11,585 nucleotides of DNA from positions 1-11,585 of the forward strand of contig JBHORD010000174.1 of the NCBI GenBank assembly GCA_042408355.1, written 5' to 3'. The notes beneath the pieces were generated by a model. That model was given only the letters and a program-made list of their open reading frames with translations, was not told the DNA's origin and made no database searches. Position 1 is the first letter of the stretch. Every line of letters starts with the position of its first letter. Shown here one piece after another: positions 5,923 to 11,585 of the stretch. The DNA comes from Fen-1038 sp042408355 (GTDB taxonomy: Bacteria; Chloroflexota; Anaerolineae; Anaerolineales; Villigracilaceae). A program made the translations under genes and the position numbers.

Positions 5923-6333
5923 ATGGATCGAGCCAGCGTACTGATTATCGAGGACAATATTGATAACTATGAACTGGTACGTTATTTGCTCGAGCGCGCC
6001 GGCTACCAGACGCTCTGGGCGCGCAGCGGACGCGAAGGCATCGAAATGGCGAAGGCAGATCACCCTGATCTGATCATCATGGATCTGTCGTTGCCCGAAA
6101 TGGACGGCTGGACCGCGACCGGGCGCATCAAATCCGACCCTGAAATACAGCACATTCCCGTTATCGCCCTCACCGCGCATACCTTGCCCGGCGATCGCAA
6201 ACGCGCCCTGGATGTGGGATGCGACGGTTATCTTTCGAAGCCAATCAATCTGTCCGCATTCCATGAAATGATAGAAGAGAAATTATCGAACAAGCGAGAC
6301 AGACCAAAAGACACGGGCGGCCCGAGATTGTAA
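5923..6333 (+). CDS. Single-domain response regulator (CheY/DivK-like receiver)
   Basis: A 136-residue stand-alone receiver domain. The acidic pocket E10/D11 (VLIIEDN), the phosphoacceptor D54 (LIIMDLSLPEMDG), the switch threonine T84 (VIALTAHT) and the conserved K106 (GYLSKPI) are all present, so it should be phosphorylated by a histidine kinase. No DNA-binding or enzymatic output domain follows, only a short polar tail (about 121-136), so it must act through protein partners or in a phosphorelay. Preceded by GGGAG 4 nt before the ATG. It is followed by ugd after 39 nt on the same strand and diverges from the glycosyltransferase, which hints at control of surface polysaccharide. Its kinase is not in the window, unless the truncated sensor at 1-377 is related, for which there is no evidence. 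Confidence 0.93.
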   Translation: MDRASVLIIEDNIDNYELVRYLLERAGYQTLWARSGREGIEMAKADHPDLIIMDLSLPEMDGWTATGRIKSDPEIQHIPVIALTAHTLPGDRKRALDVGCDGYLSKPINLSAFHEMIEEKLSNKRDRPKDTGGPRL

Positions 6334-6372
6334 ACGCGGCCCTCGAAAATTTTCATAAAAAGGAATTCGAAC

Positions 6373-7680
6373 ATGAAACAAATTTGTGTGGTCGGCGTGG
6401 GTTACGTTGGCCTGGTGACCGGCGCCTGTTTTGCCGATCTTGGCAATAAGGTGATTGCTCTGGATGTCAATGAGCAGCGCATCGAGAATCTCAAAAAGGG
6501 AATCATGCCCATTTACGAACCGGGCCTTGATGAATTGGTGAAACGCAACGTCAAAGCGGGACGGCTTTCGTTCACAACTTCTTATGCGGAAGCGTTGGAT
6601 GGAACCGAGTTTGCATTCATCGCCGTGGGGACTCCCTCGGGCGTCAACGGCGAGGCGGATTTGCAATATGTTGCCGCTGCGGCAAAATCCATTGCCGCGA
6701 ACATGAAAGCGCCGTTGATCATCATCAATAAATCCACGGTTCCGATCGGGACCGGAGACTGGGTCGCCGATATTGTGAAAGATGCCCAGCTGAAGGAGAT
6801 TCCGTTTTCGGTCGTCTCGTGCCCGGAGTTTTTGCGCGAGGGTTCAGCCATCAGCGACTTTATGAATCCGCATCGGACGGTGATTGGCTCATTGCATCAT
6901 GAAGCCGCGGAGAAGGTGGCTCAATTGCATCTGCCTTTACGCGCGCCGATTGTCATCACCGATTTACGGACGGCGGAAATGATCAAATACGCCTCGAATG
7001 CGTTCCTGGCTACCAAGATTTCTTTTATGAATGAACTGGCCGACCTGTGCGAAAAAGTCGGCGCGGACATCAAGGAGGTGGCGGCCGGCATGGGCTACGA
7101 TGCACGCATCGGACGCCACTTCCTCGACGCGGGACTCGGCTGGGGCGGCTCATGCTTCCCGAAGGATGTCAAGGCGCTGGCGTACATGGCGAAAGAAAGA
7201 GGCCTCGATCCGCGCATTTTGGATTCGGTGACGAGTGTAAATTATGACCGCCGCACGGAGGCCGTCAAACGCATCGGTGAAATGGTCGGCGGCTTGAAGG
7301 GCAAGACCATCGGATTGTTCGGGCTGGCGTTCAAACCCAACACCGACGACATGCGCGAAGCGCCGTCCATTGACATCGTCGCTCATTTGACGGAAGCCGG
7401 CGCCAAGGTCCGCGCCTATGATCCGGTGGCGATGGATGTCGCCCGTCCGATTTTGCCCGCTGTCGAAATGTTCGACGATCCGTATGAAATGGCGAAAGGC
7501 TGTGATGGCGTGATGGTGGTCACCGAATGGAATGAGTTCAAACAGCTCGACCTCGATCAGCTTAAATCCCTGCTCAAAAAGCCCGTTGTCTTCGACGGCC
7601 GCAATATTTACGATCCGCATCTGATGAAGGAAAAGGGATTTGTATATCAGGCCATCGGGCGCGGATTCAACGGAAAATAG
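6373..7680 (+). CDS. ugd: UDP-glucose 6-dehydrogenase
   Basis: A 435-residue enzyme of the UDP-glucose/GDP-mannose dehydrogenase family, oxidising UDP-glucose to UDP-glucuronate with two NAD+. It starts at an ATG with AAGGA about 8 nt upstream. The N-terminal NAD domain carries VGVGYVGLVTGACFADLGN (about 7-25) and D31. CPEFLREGSA includes E152. The central helix has K205 and N209 (MIKYASNAFLATKISFMNE). The catalytic thiol C261 and D265 lie in GLGWGGSCFPKD. The C-terminal UDP-binding domain has GLAFKPNTDDMREAPS (about 317-332) and EWNEFK. Length and residues match bacterial Ugd/TuaD and favour UDP-glucose over the UDP-ManNAc or UDP-GlcNAc dehydrogenases. UDP-glucuronate feeds exopolysaccharide, uronic acid or pentose synthesis, in keeping with the nearby glycosyltransferase. 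It probably shares a transcript with the response regulator. Confidence 0.95.
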   Translation: MKQICVVGVGYVGLVTGACFADLGNKVIALDVNEQRIENLKKGIMPIYEPGLDELVKRNVKAGRLSFTTSYAEALDGTEFAFIAVGTPSGVNGEADLQYVAAAAKSIAANMKAPLIIINKSTVPIGTGDWVADIVKDAQLKEIPFSVVSCPEFLREGSAISDFMNPHRTVIGSLHHEAAEKVAQLHLPLRAPIVITDLRTAEMIKYASNAFLATKISFMNELADLCEKVGADIKEVAAGMGYDARIGRHFLDAGLGWGGSCFPKDVKALAYMAKERGLDPRILDSVTSVNYDRRTEAVKRIGEMVGGLKGKTIGLFGLAFKPNTDDMREAPSIDIVAHLTEAGAKVRAYDPVAMDVARPILPAVEMFDDPYEMAKGCDGVMVVTEWNEFKQLDLDQLKSLLKKPVVFDGRNIYDPHLMKEKGFVYQAIGRGFNGK

Positions 7681-7682
7681 TT

Positions 7683-7766
7683 CGGCCGTTTCGGGCCGCT
7701 TCGACACGGCTTTGCCGGTCAGTGTAAGCCTTTGCAGTTGAAAATGGGTCTCCCGTTAAAAAACGG
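7683..7766. other. Two small hairpins between ugd and the methyltransferase
   Basis: CGGCC-GTTTCG-GGCCG (7683-7698) begins 3 nt after the ugd stop, and CCGTT-AAAA-AACGG (7753-7766) lies 15 nt before the next start codon. Neither is followed by a clear T-run. The first may weakly terminate or protect the ugd transcript end; the second may affect translation of the downstream gene, which has no Shine-Dalgarno. Confidence 0.3.
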
Positions 7767-7781
7767 TAGAACTCAAACTAC

Positions 7782-8696
7782 ATGCCCAATCCTCCTGTTT
7801 GCAGTTACGAAGGTTCCGATTATCAATCCTCGTTTTGGGACAAAGGCGGACGCGAATATGAAGACCGCGTCGAAGCAATTGCATTAAGGCGTTTGCTTCC
7901 CAGGCGCGGCCGCCTCATGCTTGAACTCGGCGCGGGCGCGGGGCGAAACACGCCGCGTTACTTCGGCTTCGAGCGCATTGTTCTGCTCGATTATTCCCGC
8001 ACGCAATTGGAACAGGCGCAGGCGCGGCTCGGCAGGTCGGAGAAATATATTTATGTCGCCGCGGATGTGTACCGCCTGCCTTTTGTGGACGGCTCGTTCG
8101 ACGCGGCCACGATGATTCGCACACTGCATCACATGGCGGACGCGCCGAAAGCGCTGGGGCAGGTTAGGAACGCGCTTCGCCCCGGCGCGGCCTTTATTCT
8201 GGAATTTGCCAACAAATTGAATCTCAAATCCATTTTGCGTTACTGGCTGAGACGGCAGGCGTGGAGTCCGTTTACGCTGGAGCCGGTGGAATTCGTCAGA
8301 CTCAATTTTGATTTTCATCCGAAGGCGGTGTTCAATTGGTTGAGGGATTTGGACTTTACGATTGAAAGGAAGTTAACCGTTTCGCATTTTCGCATTGGCT
8401 TTTTGAAGCGGATCGTTCCGCTATCCGTGTTGGTTTTCTTTGATTCAATCTTTCAATGGACGGGAGCGTTATTTCAATTAACCCCATCGGTGTTTGTAAA
8501 GGCCGCGGCTGGCGGACAGCGGACGGCGATGAGCGCGTATTCATCCGTGATCCATGATCCACTATCCATCTTCAAATGCCCCGAATGTGGACATGCGCCG
8601 CTGGAAGATAAAACGGATTATCTCGAATGTTCAAATTGCAAACGCAAGTGGGGCGTCAAAGGCGGAATTTATGATTTTCGAGAGCCGATGAAATAA
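7782..8696 (+). CDS. SAM-dependent methyltransferase with C-terminal zinc ribbon
   Basis: A 304-residue protein. An in-frame TAG 15 nt upstream makes the ATG at 7782 the only ATG start that keeps the whole domain; no Shine-Dalgarno is visible. Residues about 43-145 form a class I (Methyltransf_11-like) domain: motif I LELGAGAGRN (47-56), the acidic ribose binder D70 in VLLDYS, AADVYRLPFVDGSFD (about 93-107) and RTLHHMADAPKAL. A middle region with aromatic and basic patches (about 150-240) could engage a membrane or lipid-linked substrate. The last 40 residues hold CPEC (266-269) and CSNC (283-286), followed by KRKWGVKGGIYDFREP, a Trm112-like zinc ribbon pattern. Such fusions often methylate small molecules, lipids or glycans, but the substrate cannot be read from the sequence. 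It lies downstream of ugd and convergent to a second methyltransferase. Confidence 0.87.
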   Translation: MPNPPVCSYEGSDYQSSFWDKGGREYEDRVEAIALRRLLPRRGRLMLELGAGAGRNTPRYFGFERIVLLDYSRTQLEQAQARLGRSEKYIYVAADVYRLPFVDGSFDAATMIRTLHHMADAPKALGQVRNALRPGAAFILEFANKLNLKSILRYWLRRQAWSPFTLEPVEFVRLNFDFHPKAVFNWLRDLDFTIERKLTVSHFRIGFLKRIVPLSVLVFFDSIFQWTGALFQLTPSVFVKAAAGGQRTAMSAYSSVIHDPLSIFKCPECGHAPLEDKTDYLECSNCKRKWGVKGGIYDFREPMK

Positions 8697-8701
8697 TCCA
8701 T

Positions 8702-8821
8702 TCGACTTTATCGGTAACAAGCAAAAAACCGACTTCGGACGCTGATCCACACAGAAAACGCAGATTTTTTCTTTATGCGTCAGCGTTTTTCTGCGTCCCA
8801 ATTTATTTCCGATAGAGTCTA
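8702..8821. repeat. Family 2 palindromic element, copy B
   Basis: A 120-bp element between two convergent methyltransferase genes. The 19-bp ends (8702-8720; reverse complement of 8803-8821) match at 15 of 19 positions, and the right end also matches the left end of copy A at 17 of 19. Inner arms CAGAAAACGCAG (8752-8763) and CAGCGTTTTTCTG (8781-8793) could form a stem of about 12 bp. It begins 5 nt after the stop of the upstream gene, and its right terminus contains the TAG stop of the minus-strand gene. It could act as a bidirectional transcript-end hairpin. Confidence 0.87.
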
Positions 8822-9556
8822 TTGTTGTTTTTCGATCACCCAGAAGTGGGACAAGCCGAAAATCTTCAACGGCGTTTTTTCTAAAAACTGTAAAAAGCCG
8901 CGCAGGATTTTCCCCAACGCGCCGAAGCGGGCGATGATGTTGTCGTAGGCGCCGAAGAGGATGGTGCGTTCGACAAATTTAACAGGCAAGCCGTCAAATA
9001 GTTTTTGCAAGTCGCGCCTCGAATAAACGCGTACATGCGGCGCAAGTTTATCGCGCCAGACGCGCGGCAGGTAATTTACGAAAAGCTTGTTGCCGAAATG
9101 ATATTTGCCTTTCCAGTAAATGCCGTGCGTTTCAAACGGATAGCCGCGGTTCGGACAGAACAAAACGATTCGTCCGCCGGGCTTTAGGCTGCGGATCATC
9201 TCGCAGATGGCGGCGCGGTCGTTCTGGACGTGTTCGATGACCTCGTGGCTCAGAATCAAATCAAACGTCGAGGAGGGAAGCGGAAGGAATTCGCCCGCCG
9301 CATTGAAGATGCGCGGAGATTTCTGCGCGGCTTCGGCGGCGCGCTCAAAGTCAAATTCCAGTCCAAAAATTTTTCCTCCAAACGGCGCAAGATGTTCCAC
9401 ATACATTCCCACGCCGCATCCGTTTTCAAGAATATTTCCTTTGATGCGTCCGCCCGCGGCGCGGACGATCAGCTCGAGCCTGCGCTGTTGACCGGCGCGC
9501 CAAACATAGGAAGGTTCGCCGCGCAGCGCGGCCTTTTGCATGTCCCGGTTTGTCAT
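8819..9556 (-). CDS. SAM-dependent class I methyltransferase
   Basis: A 245-residue protein with motif I ILENGCGVG (42-50), acidic E67 in FGLEFD, AAGEFLPLPSSTFDLILSHEVIEHV (about 86-110), and post-motif SLKPGGRIVLFCPNRGYPFETHGIYW (about 123-148). The HEVIEH and PNRGYPFETHG signatures are typical of UbiE/Methyltransf_11-like enzymes found in surface glycan and secondary-metabolite clusters. The substrate is unknown. The ATG at 9556 has no Shine-Dalgarno but has TATAAT ending 6 nt upstream. An internal ATG five codons later is possible but less well placed. The stop codon TAG (8819-8821) lies within the terminal repeat of a family 2 element. The gene diverges from nusA. Confidence 0.88.
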   Translation of the reverse strand: MTNRDMQKAALRGEPSYVWRAGQQRRLELIVRAAGGRIKGNILENGCGVGMYVEHLAPFGGKIFGLEFDFERAAEAAQKSPRIFNAAGEFLPLPSSTFDLILSHEVIEHVQNDRAAICEMIRSLKPGGRIVLFCPNRGYPFETHGIYWKGKYHFGNKLFVNYLPRVWRDKLAPHVRVYSRRDLQKLFDGLPVKFVERTILFGAYDNIIARFGALGKILRGFLQFLEKTPLKIFGLSHFWVIEKQQ

Positions 9557-9562
9557 GCGGCA

Positions 9563-9568
9563 ATTATA
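9563..9568 (-). promoter_or_regulatory. -10 box (TATAAT) 6 nt before the methyltransferase ATG
   Basis: A perfect TATAAT on the minus strand with only TGCCGC between it and the ATG at 9556. A transcript starting at the usual distance would be leaderless, which fits the absence of a Shine-Dalgarno. No good -35 is seen at 17-18 nt. The box lies 2 bp from the -35 of the divergent nusA promoter. Confidence 0.5.
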
Positions 9569-9570
9569 TC

Positions 9571-9599
9571 TTGCAAAGTTTACGACCCTATGCTAAAAT
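9571..9599 (+). promoter_or_regulatory. nusA promoter
   Basis: TTGCAA (9571-9576), a 17-nt spacer and TAAAAT (9594-9599): near-consensus sigma-70 hexamers with ideal spacing, about 95 nt upstream of the nusA ATG. The predicted start near 9606 leaves a leader of roughly 88 nt containing the hairpins below. Confidence 0.65.
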
Positions 9600-9600
9600 C

Positions 9601-9655
9601 ATTGCCGCAAGGAACGGCAATATCGAAGGCGTCGAGAAGTGGGCAACCCCCACTT
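9601..9655 (+). promoter_or_regulatory. Hairpins in the nusA promoter-leader region (possible attenuator/operator)
   Basis: Two perfect 7-bp inverted repeats: ATTGCCG (9601-9607) with CGGCAAT (9615-9621), loop CAAGGAA, overlapping the predicted transcription start; and AAGTGGG (9637-9643) with CCCACTT (9649-9655), loop CAACC, followed by a short T-rich run (TTCTGCTTGTAT). The second resembles an imperfect intrinsic terminator. GTGGG/CCCAC hairpins ahead of rimP-nusA operons are familiar from other bacteria, and NusA is known in some species to control its own operon by termination. Regulation here is an inference. Confidence 0.45.
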
Positions 9656-9693
9656 TTCTGCTTGTATAAGGAACAATTACGGAGCAAGATGGC

Positions 9694-11565
9694 ATGACCA
9701 CGAAAAACGAGTTCGCTCTGGCTTTCAACGAAGTGCTGGAAGAAAAACAATTATCGAGGGACATCATCCTCAGCGCGATTGAATCCGCCATGGTGTCTGC
9801 ATACCGGCGGGCGGTCAACGCGTCGACCGCCCAGCACGTGGAGGCAAAGGTCGATCCCGAAACCGGAAAGGTAAGCATCTTCGCGGAAAAAGAGGTGGTC
9901 GAAGATGTGCAGGAGGAGAAGACTGAAGTCTCGCTCGAGGAAGCGCGCAAGGTCAACCCCGATGCGCAACTGGGCGATATGGTAATCGTCGAATCAACGC
10001 CCGCGGATTTTGGGCGCGTGGCCGCGCAAACGGCCCGGCAGGTCATCCAACAGCGCATCCGCGAGGCGGAACGCTTCGCCCAGATGGATTATTTTGCGCG
10101 TCAGACCGGCGAAATCGTTTCGGGGCTGGTGCAGGCGACCAACTCGCAGGCGACCACCGTGGGGCTGGACATGAAGGCCGAAGGGATTTTACCCAGCAAT
10201 CAAAAAATTCCTTCCGAACGTTTCAAGCTTCATGACCGCATTCGCGCCGTGGTGCTTGAAGTCAAAGATGGTCCGCGCGGTCCGCAGATCATTCTCTCGC
10301 GCGCGCATCGCAATTTTCTGCGGCGCCTGCTGGAAAACGAAGTTCCTGAAATTTATCACGGCATTGTTGAGATACGCGCCATTGCGCGTGAGCCCGGGGC
10401 GCGCGCCAAAGTGGCTGTTTCTGCAACCCAGCCCGGCGTTGATCCGGTCGGTGCGTGCGTGGGCGTGAAGGGCGTTCGCATTCAAGCCATCGTCAAAGAA
10501 TTGCACGATGAGAAGATTGATATTATCCAGTGGGATCCCGATCCGGTCGTGTATATTTCCAAAGCCATTAGTCCGGCGCGCGTCAGCGGCGTGTATTTGA
10601 ATGAAACCGAAGGCAACCGCACTGCGACCGTTGTTGTGATGGAAGACCAGCTGAGTCTGGCGATAGGACGCGACGGTCAAAATGCGCGCCTTGCCGCAAA
10701 ACTCACCGGCTGGCGCATTGACATCAAATCTGTGGTGGAAGCCGCCGGCGATGCGCTCGCCAAATTGCAAAAAGATTCTGAACTTGCCGCCGCGCTTCCT
10801 GCGGCCGTTGAGATGATACCGCAGATCGAAGAAATCCTGGCAAAGAAAGCGGAGAATCGCCCCGTCACGCCGGAGGAATACACGGCGCTTGCCCAATTTG
10901 TGGATCGTGTGGAACGCCGCACAACCGAGATCAAGGAAGAAGCGGCCCGCGCGGACGAAGAACGGATCGCCGCGGCCCGGGCCGAGGTTCCGCCTGCCGC
11001 ATTCCGCATGCCGCTCGAAGAGATGGGTCTTAAGGAACATGTCTTTAACATTCTGGTCGAGGCCGGGTTTGAAACCGTCGGCGATTTGTTGATGGCGCTG
11101 AAGACGGATTCTAATAAAGTGCTGGGCCTGCCCGGCATTGGTCCGAAAGCCATGCAAAACATTGAAGAACAAGTGGCGGCGTTGAAGTTCCCCGAGGAGG
11201 CTCCGGCTGAAGCGGCGCCTGCTTCGGCGGCGGTGGAAGATGCAACTGTCAAGACGGCGGGGGCGGAGCCGGTTGCAATTGAGGAGACTCCGGTTTCGCA
11301 GAAGACGGCCAGGGTGCAGAAAGAGGCGGAAGAGAAAGTCGAAGACGAGAATGCCAAAGACGGCGTCTCGCTGGATGAATTGTTCAAGATGAAGCCCGAA
11401 ATCTTCCAATCCGCCGGGATCGTTGATGAAGAGGAAGACAAAAAGAAAAAAGGTAAGAAGCAAAAGAAAAAAGGCGTCGAGTTGGTGCTCGACGAGGAAC
11501 TTGGTGAAGTCGTTGGCCGCAAGAAACATAAACGCGGCGAAGATGAATTTGAAATCGAAGAGTAA
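9694..11565 (+). CDS. nusA: Transcription termination/antitermination factor NusA
   Basis: A 623-residue RNA polymerase-binding elongation factor controlling pausing, termination and antitermination. Domains in order: an N-terminal RNAP-binding domain (about 1-125, including EFALAFNEVLEEKQLSRDII and FGRVAAQTARQVIQQRI), S1 (about 135-203), KH1 with GVKG (257-260), and KH2 with IGRDGQN (G325-G328). A helical linker follows (about 350-430), then a helix-hairpin-helix C-terminal domain (about 440-500, VLGLPGIGPKAM). The last 120 residues are low-complexity: Ala/Glu/Pro-rich, then DELF near 561-564, then a Lys-rich run (DKKKKGKKQKKK) and an acidic end. It is longer than the E. coli (495) and B. 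subtilis (371) proteins. GGAG lies 9 nt before the ATG. rimP, often directly upstream, is absent here. The next gene lies beyond the window; 11566-11585 shows nothing identifiable. Confidence 0.97.
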   Translation: MTTKNEFALAFNEVLEEKQLSRDIILSAIESAMVSAYRRAVNASTAQHVEAKVDPETGKVSIFAEKEVVEDVQEEKTEVSLEEARKVNPDAQLGDMVIVESTPADFGRVAAQTARQVIQQRIREAERFAQMDYFARQTGEIVSGLVQATNSQATTVGLDMKAEGILPSNQKIPSERFKLHDRIRAVVLEVKDGPRGPQIILSRAHRNFLRRLLENEVPEIYHGIVEIRAIAREPGARAKVAVSATQPGVDPVGACVGVKGVRIQAIVKELHDEKIDIIQWDPDPVVYISKAISPARVSGVYLNETEGNRTATVVVMEDQLSLAIGRDGQNARLAAKLTGWRIDIKSVVEAAGDALAKLQKDSELAAALPAAVEMIPQIEEILAKKAENRPVTPEEYTALAQFVDRVERRTTEIKEEAARADEERIAAARAEVPPAAFRMPLEEMGLKEHVFNILVEAGFETVGDLLMALKTDSNKVLGLPGIGPKAMQNIEEQVAALKFPEEAPAEAAPASAAVEDATVKTAGAEPVAIEETPVSQKTARVQKEAEEKVEDENAKDGVSLDELFKMKPEIFQSAGIVDEEEDKKKKGKKQKKKGVELVLDEELGEVVGRKKHKRGEDEFEIEE

Positions 11566-11585
11566 TTGATGACTCTCACCTGACT

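Noticed and set aside
5857..6264. Longer N-terminus for the glycosyltransferase
   Set aside because: The extension is antisense to a clear response regulator, shows no family resemblance, and the GT4 N-terminus begins at 5856.
8702..8821. Classical intrinsic terminator
   Set aside because: The stem is present but no U-tract directly follows it on either strand, so I kept it as a repeat with possible transcript-end function.
10189..11579. Long minus-strand open frames opposite nusA
   Set aside because: NusA is unambiguous on the plus strand; the reverse frames are Phe/Arg- or Ser-rich shadows caused by its codon bias.

Overview
This window looks like chromosomal DNA from a moderately GC-rich, non-proteobacterial bacterium, most likely a member of the Chloroflexota (Anaerolineae-like). 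That placement is an inference. It rests on the long NusA with a charged Lys/Glu-rich tail, the style of the membrane and zinc-ribbon proteins, several start codons with a -10 box only 6 nt upstream and no Shine-Dalgarno, and many short palindromic repeats. Nothing here looks like a phage, plasmid, CRISPR locus or complete insertion sequence.

Layout. Positions 1-3657 read on the minus strand, in transcription order: panB (ketopantoate hydroxymethyltransferase), panE (ketopantoate reductase), a secreted/membrane-anchored zinc-ribbon protein, and the N-terminal membrane part of a sensor-like protein cut by the window edge. PanB and PanE are consecutive steps of pantoate (vitamin B5/CoA) synthesis. 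From 3658 to 4704 there is a repeat-rich stretch whose only gene is a small YtxH-like membrane protein at 4293-4514. A GT4-type glycosyltransferase (minus strand, 4705-5856) diverges from a single-domain response regulator (5923-6333), which is followed 39 nt later by UDP-glucose 6-dehydrogenase (6373-7680). Next come a methyltransferase with a C-terminal zinc ribbon (7782-8696) and, convergent to it, a second methyltransferase (8819-9556). The middle of the window therefore resembles a glycan or cell-surface modification neighbourhood. The right end holds nusA (9694-11565) behind its own promoter and a hairpin-bearing leader, with no rimP directly upstream.

The most distinctive content is three families of short palindromic, terminal-inverted-repeat elements with no coding capacity. 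Family 1 (about 97-103 bp, two internal hairpins) has copies at 421-523, 4184-4282 and 4531-4627. Family 2 (120-128 bp) has copies at 2608-2735 and 8702-8821. Family 3 (76-77 bp, TTCGCC...GGCGAA-type ends) has copies at 4108-4183 and, unusually, inside the panE reading frame at 2139-2215, where it adds about 27 residues. The right terminus of one family 2 copy supplies the stop codon of the second methyltransferase. I did not find a convincing new multi-gene system. The repeats and their interplay with genes are the part worth following up.
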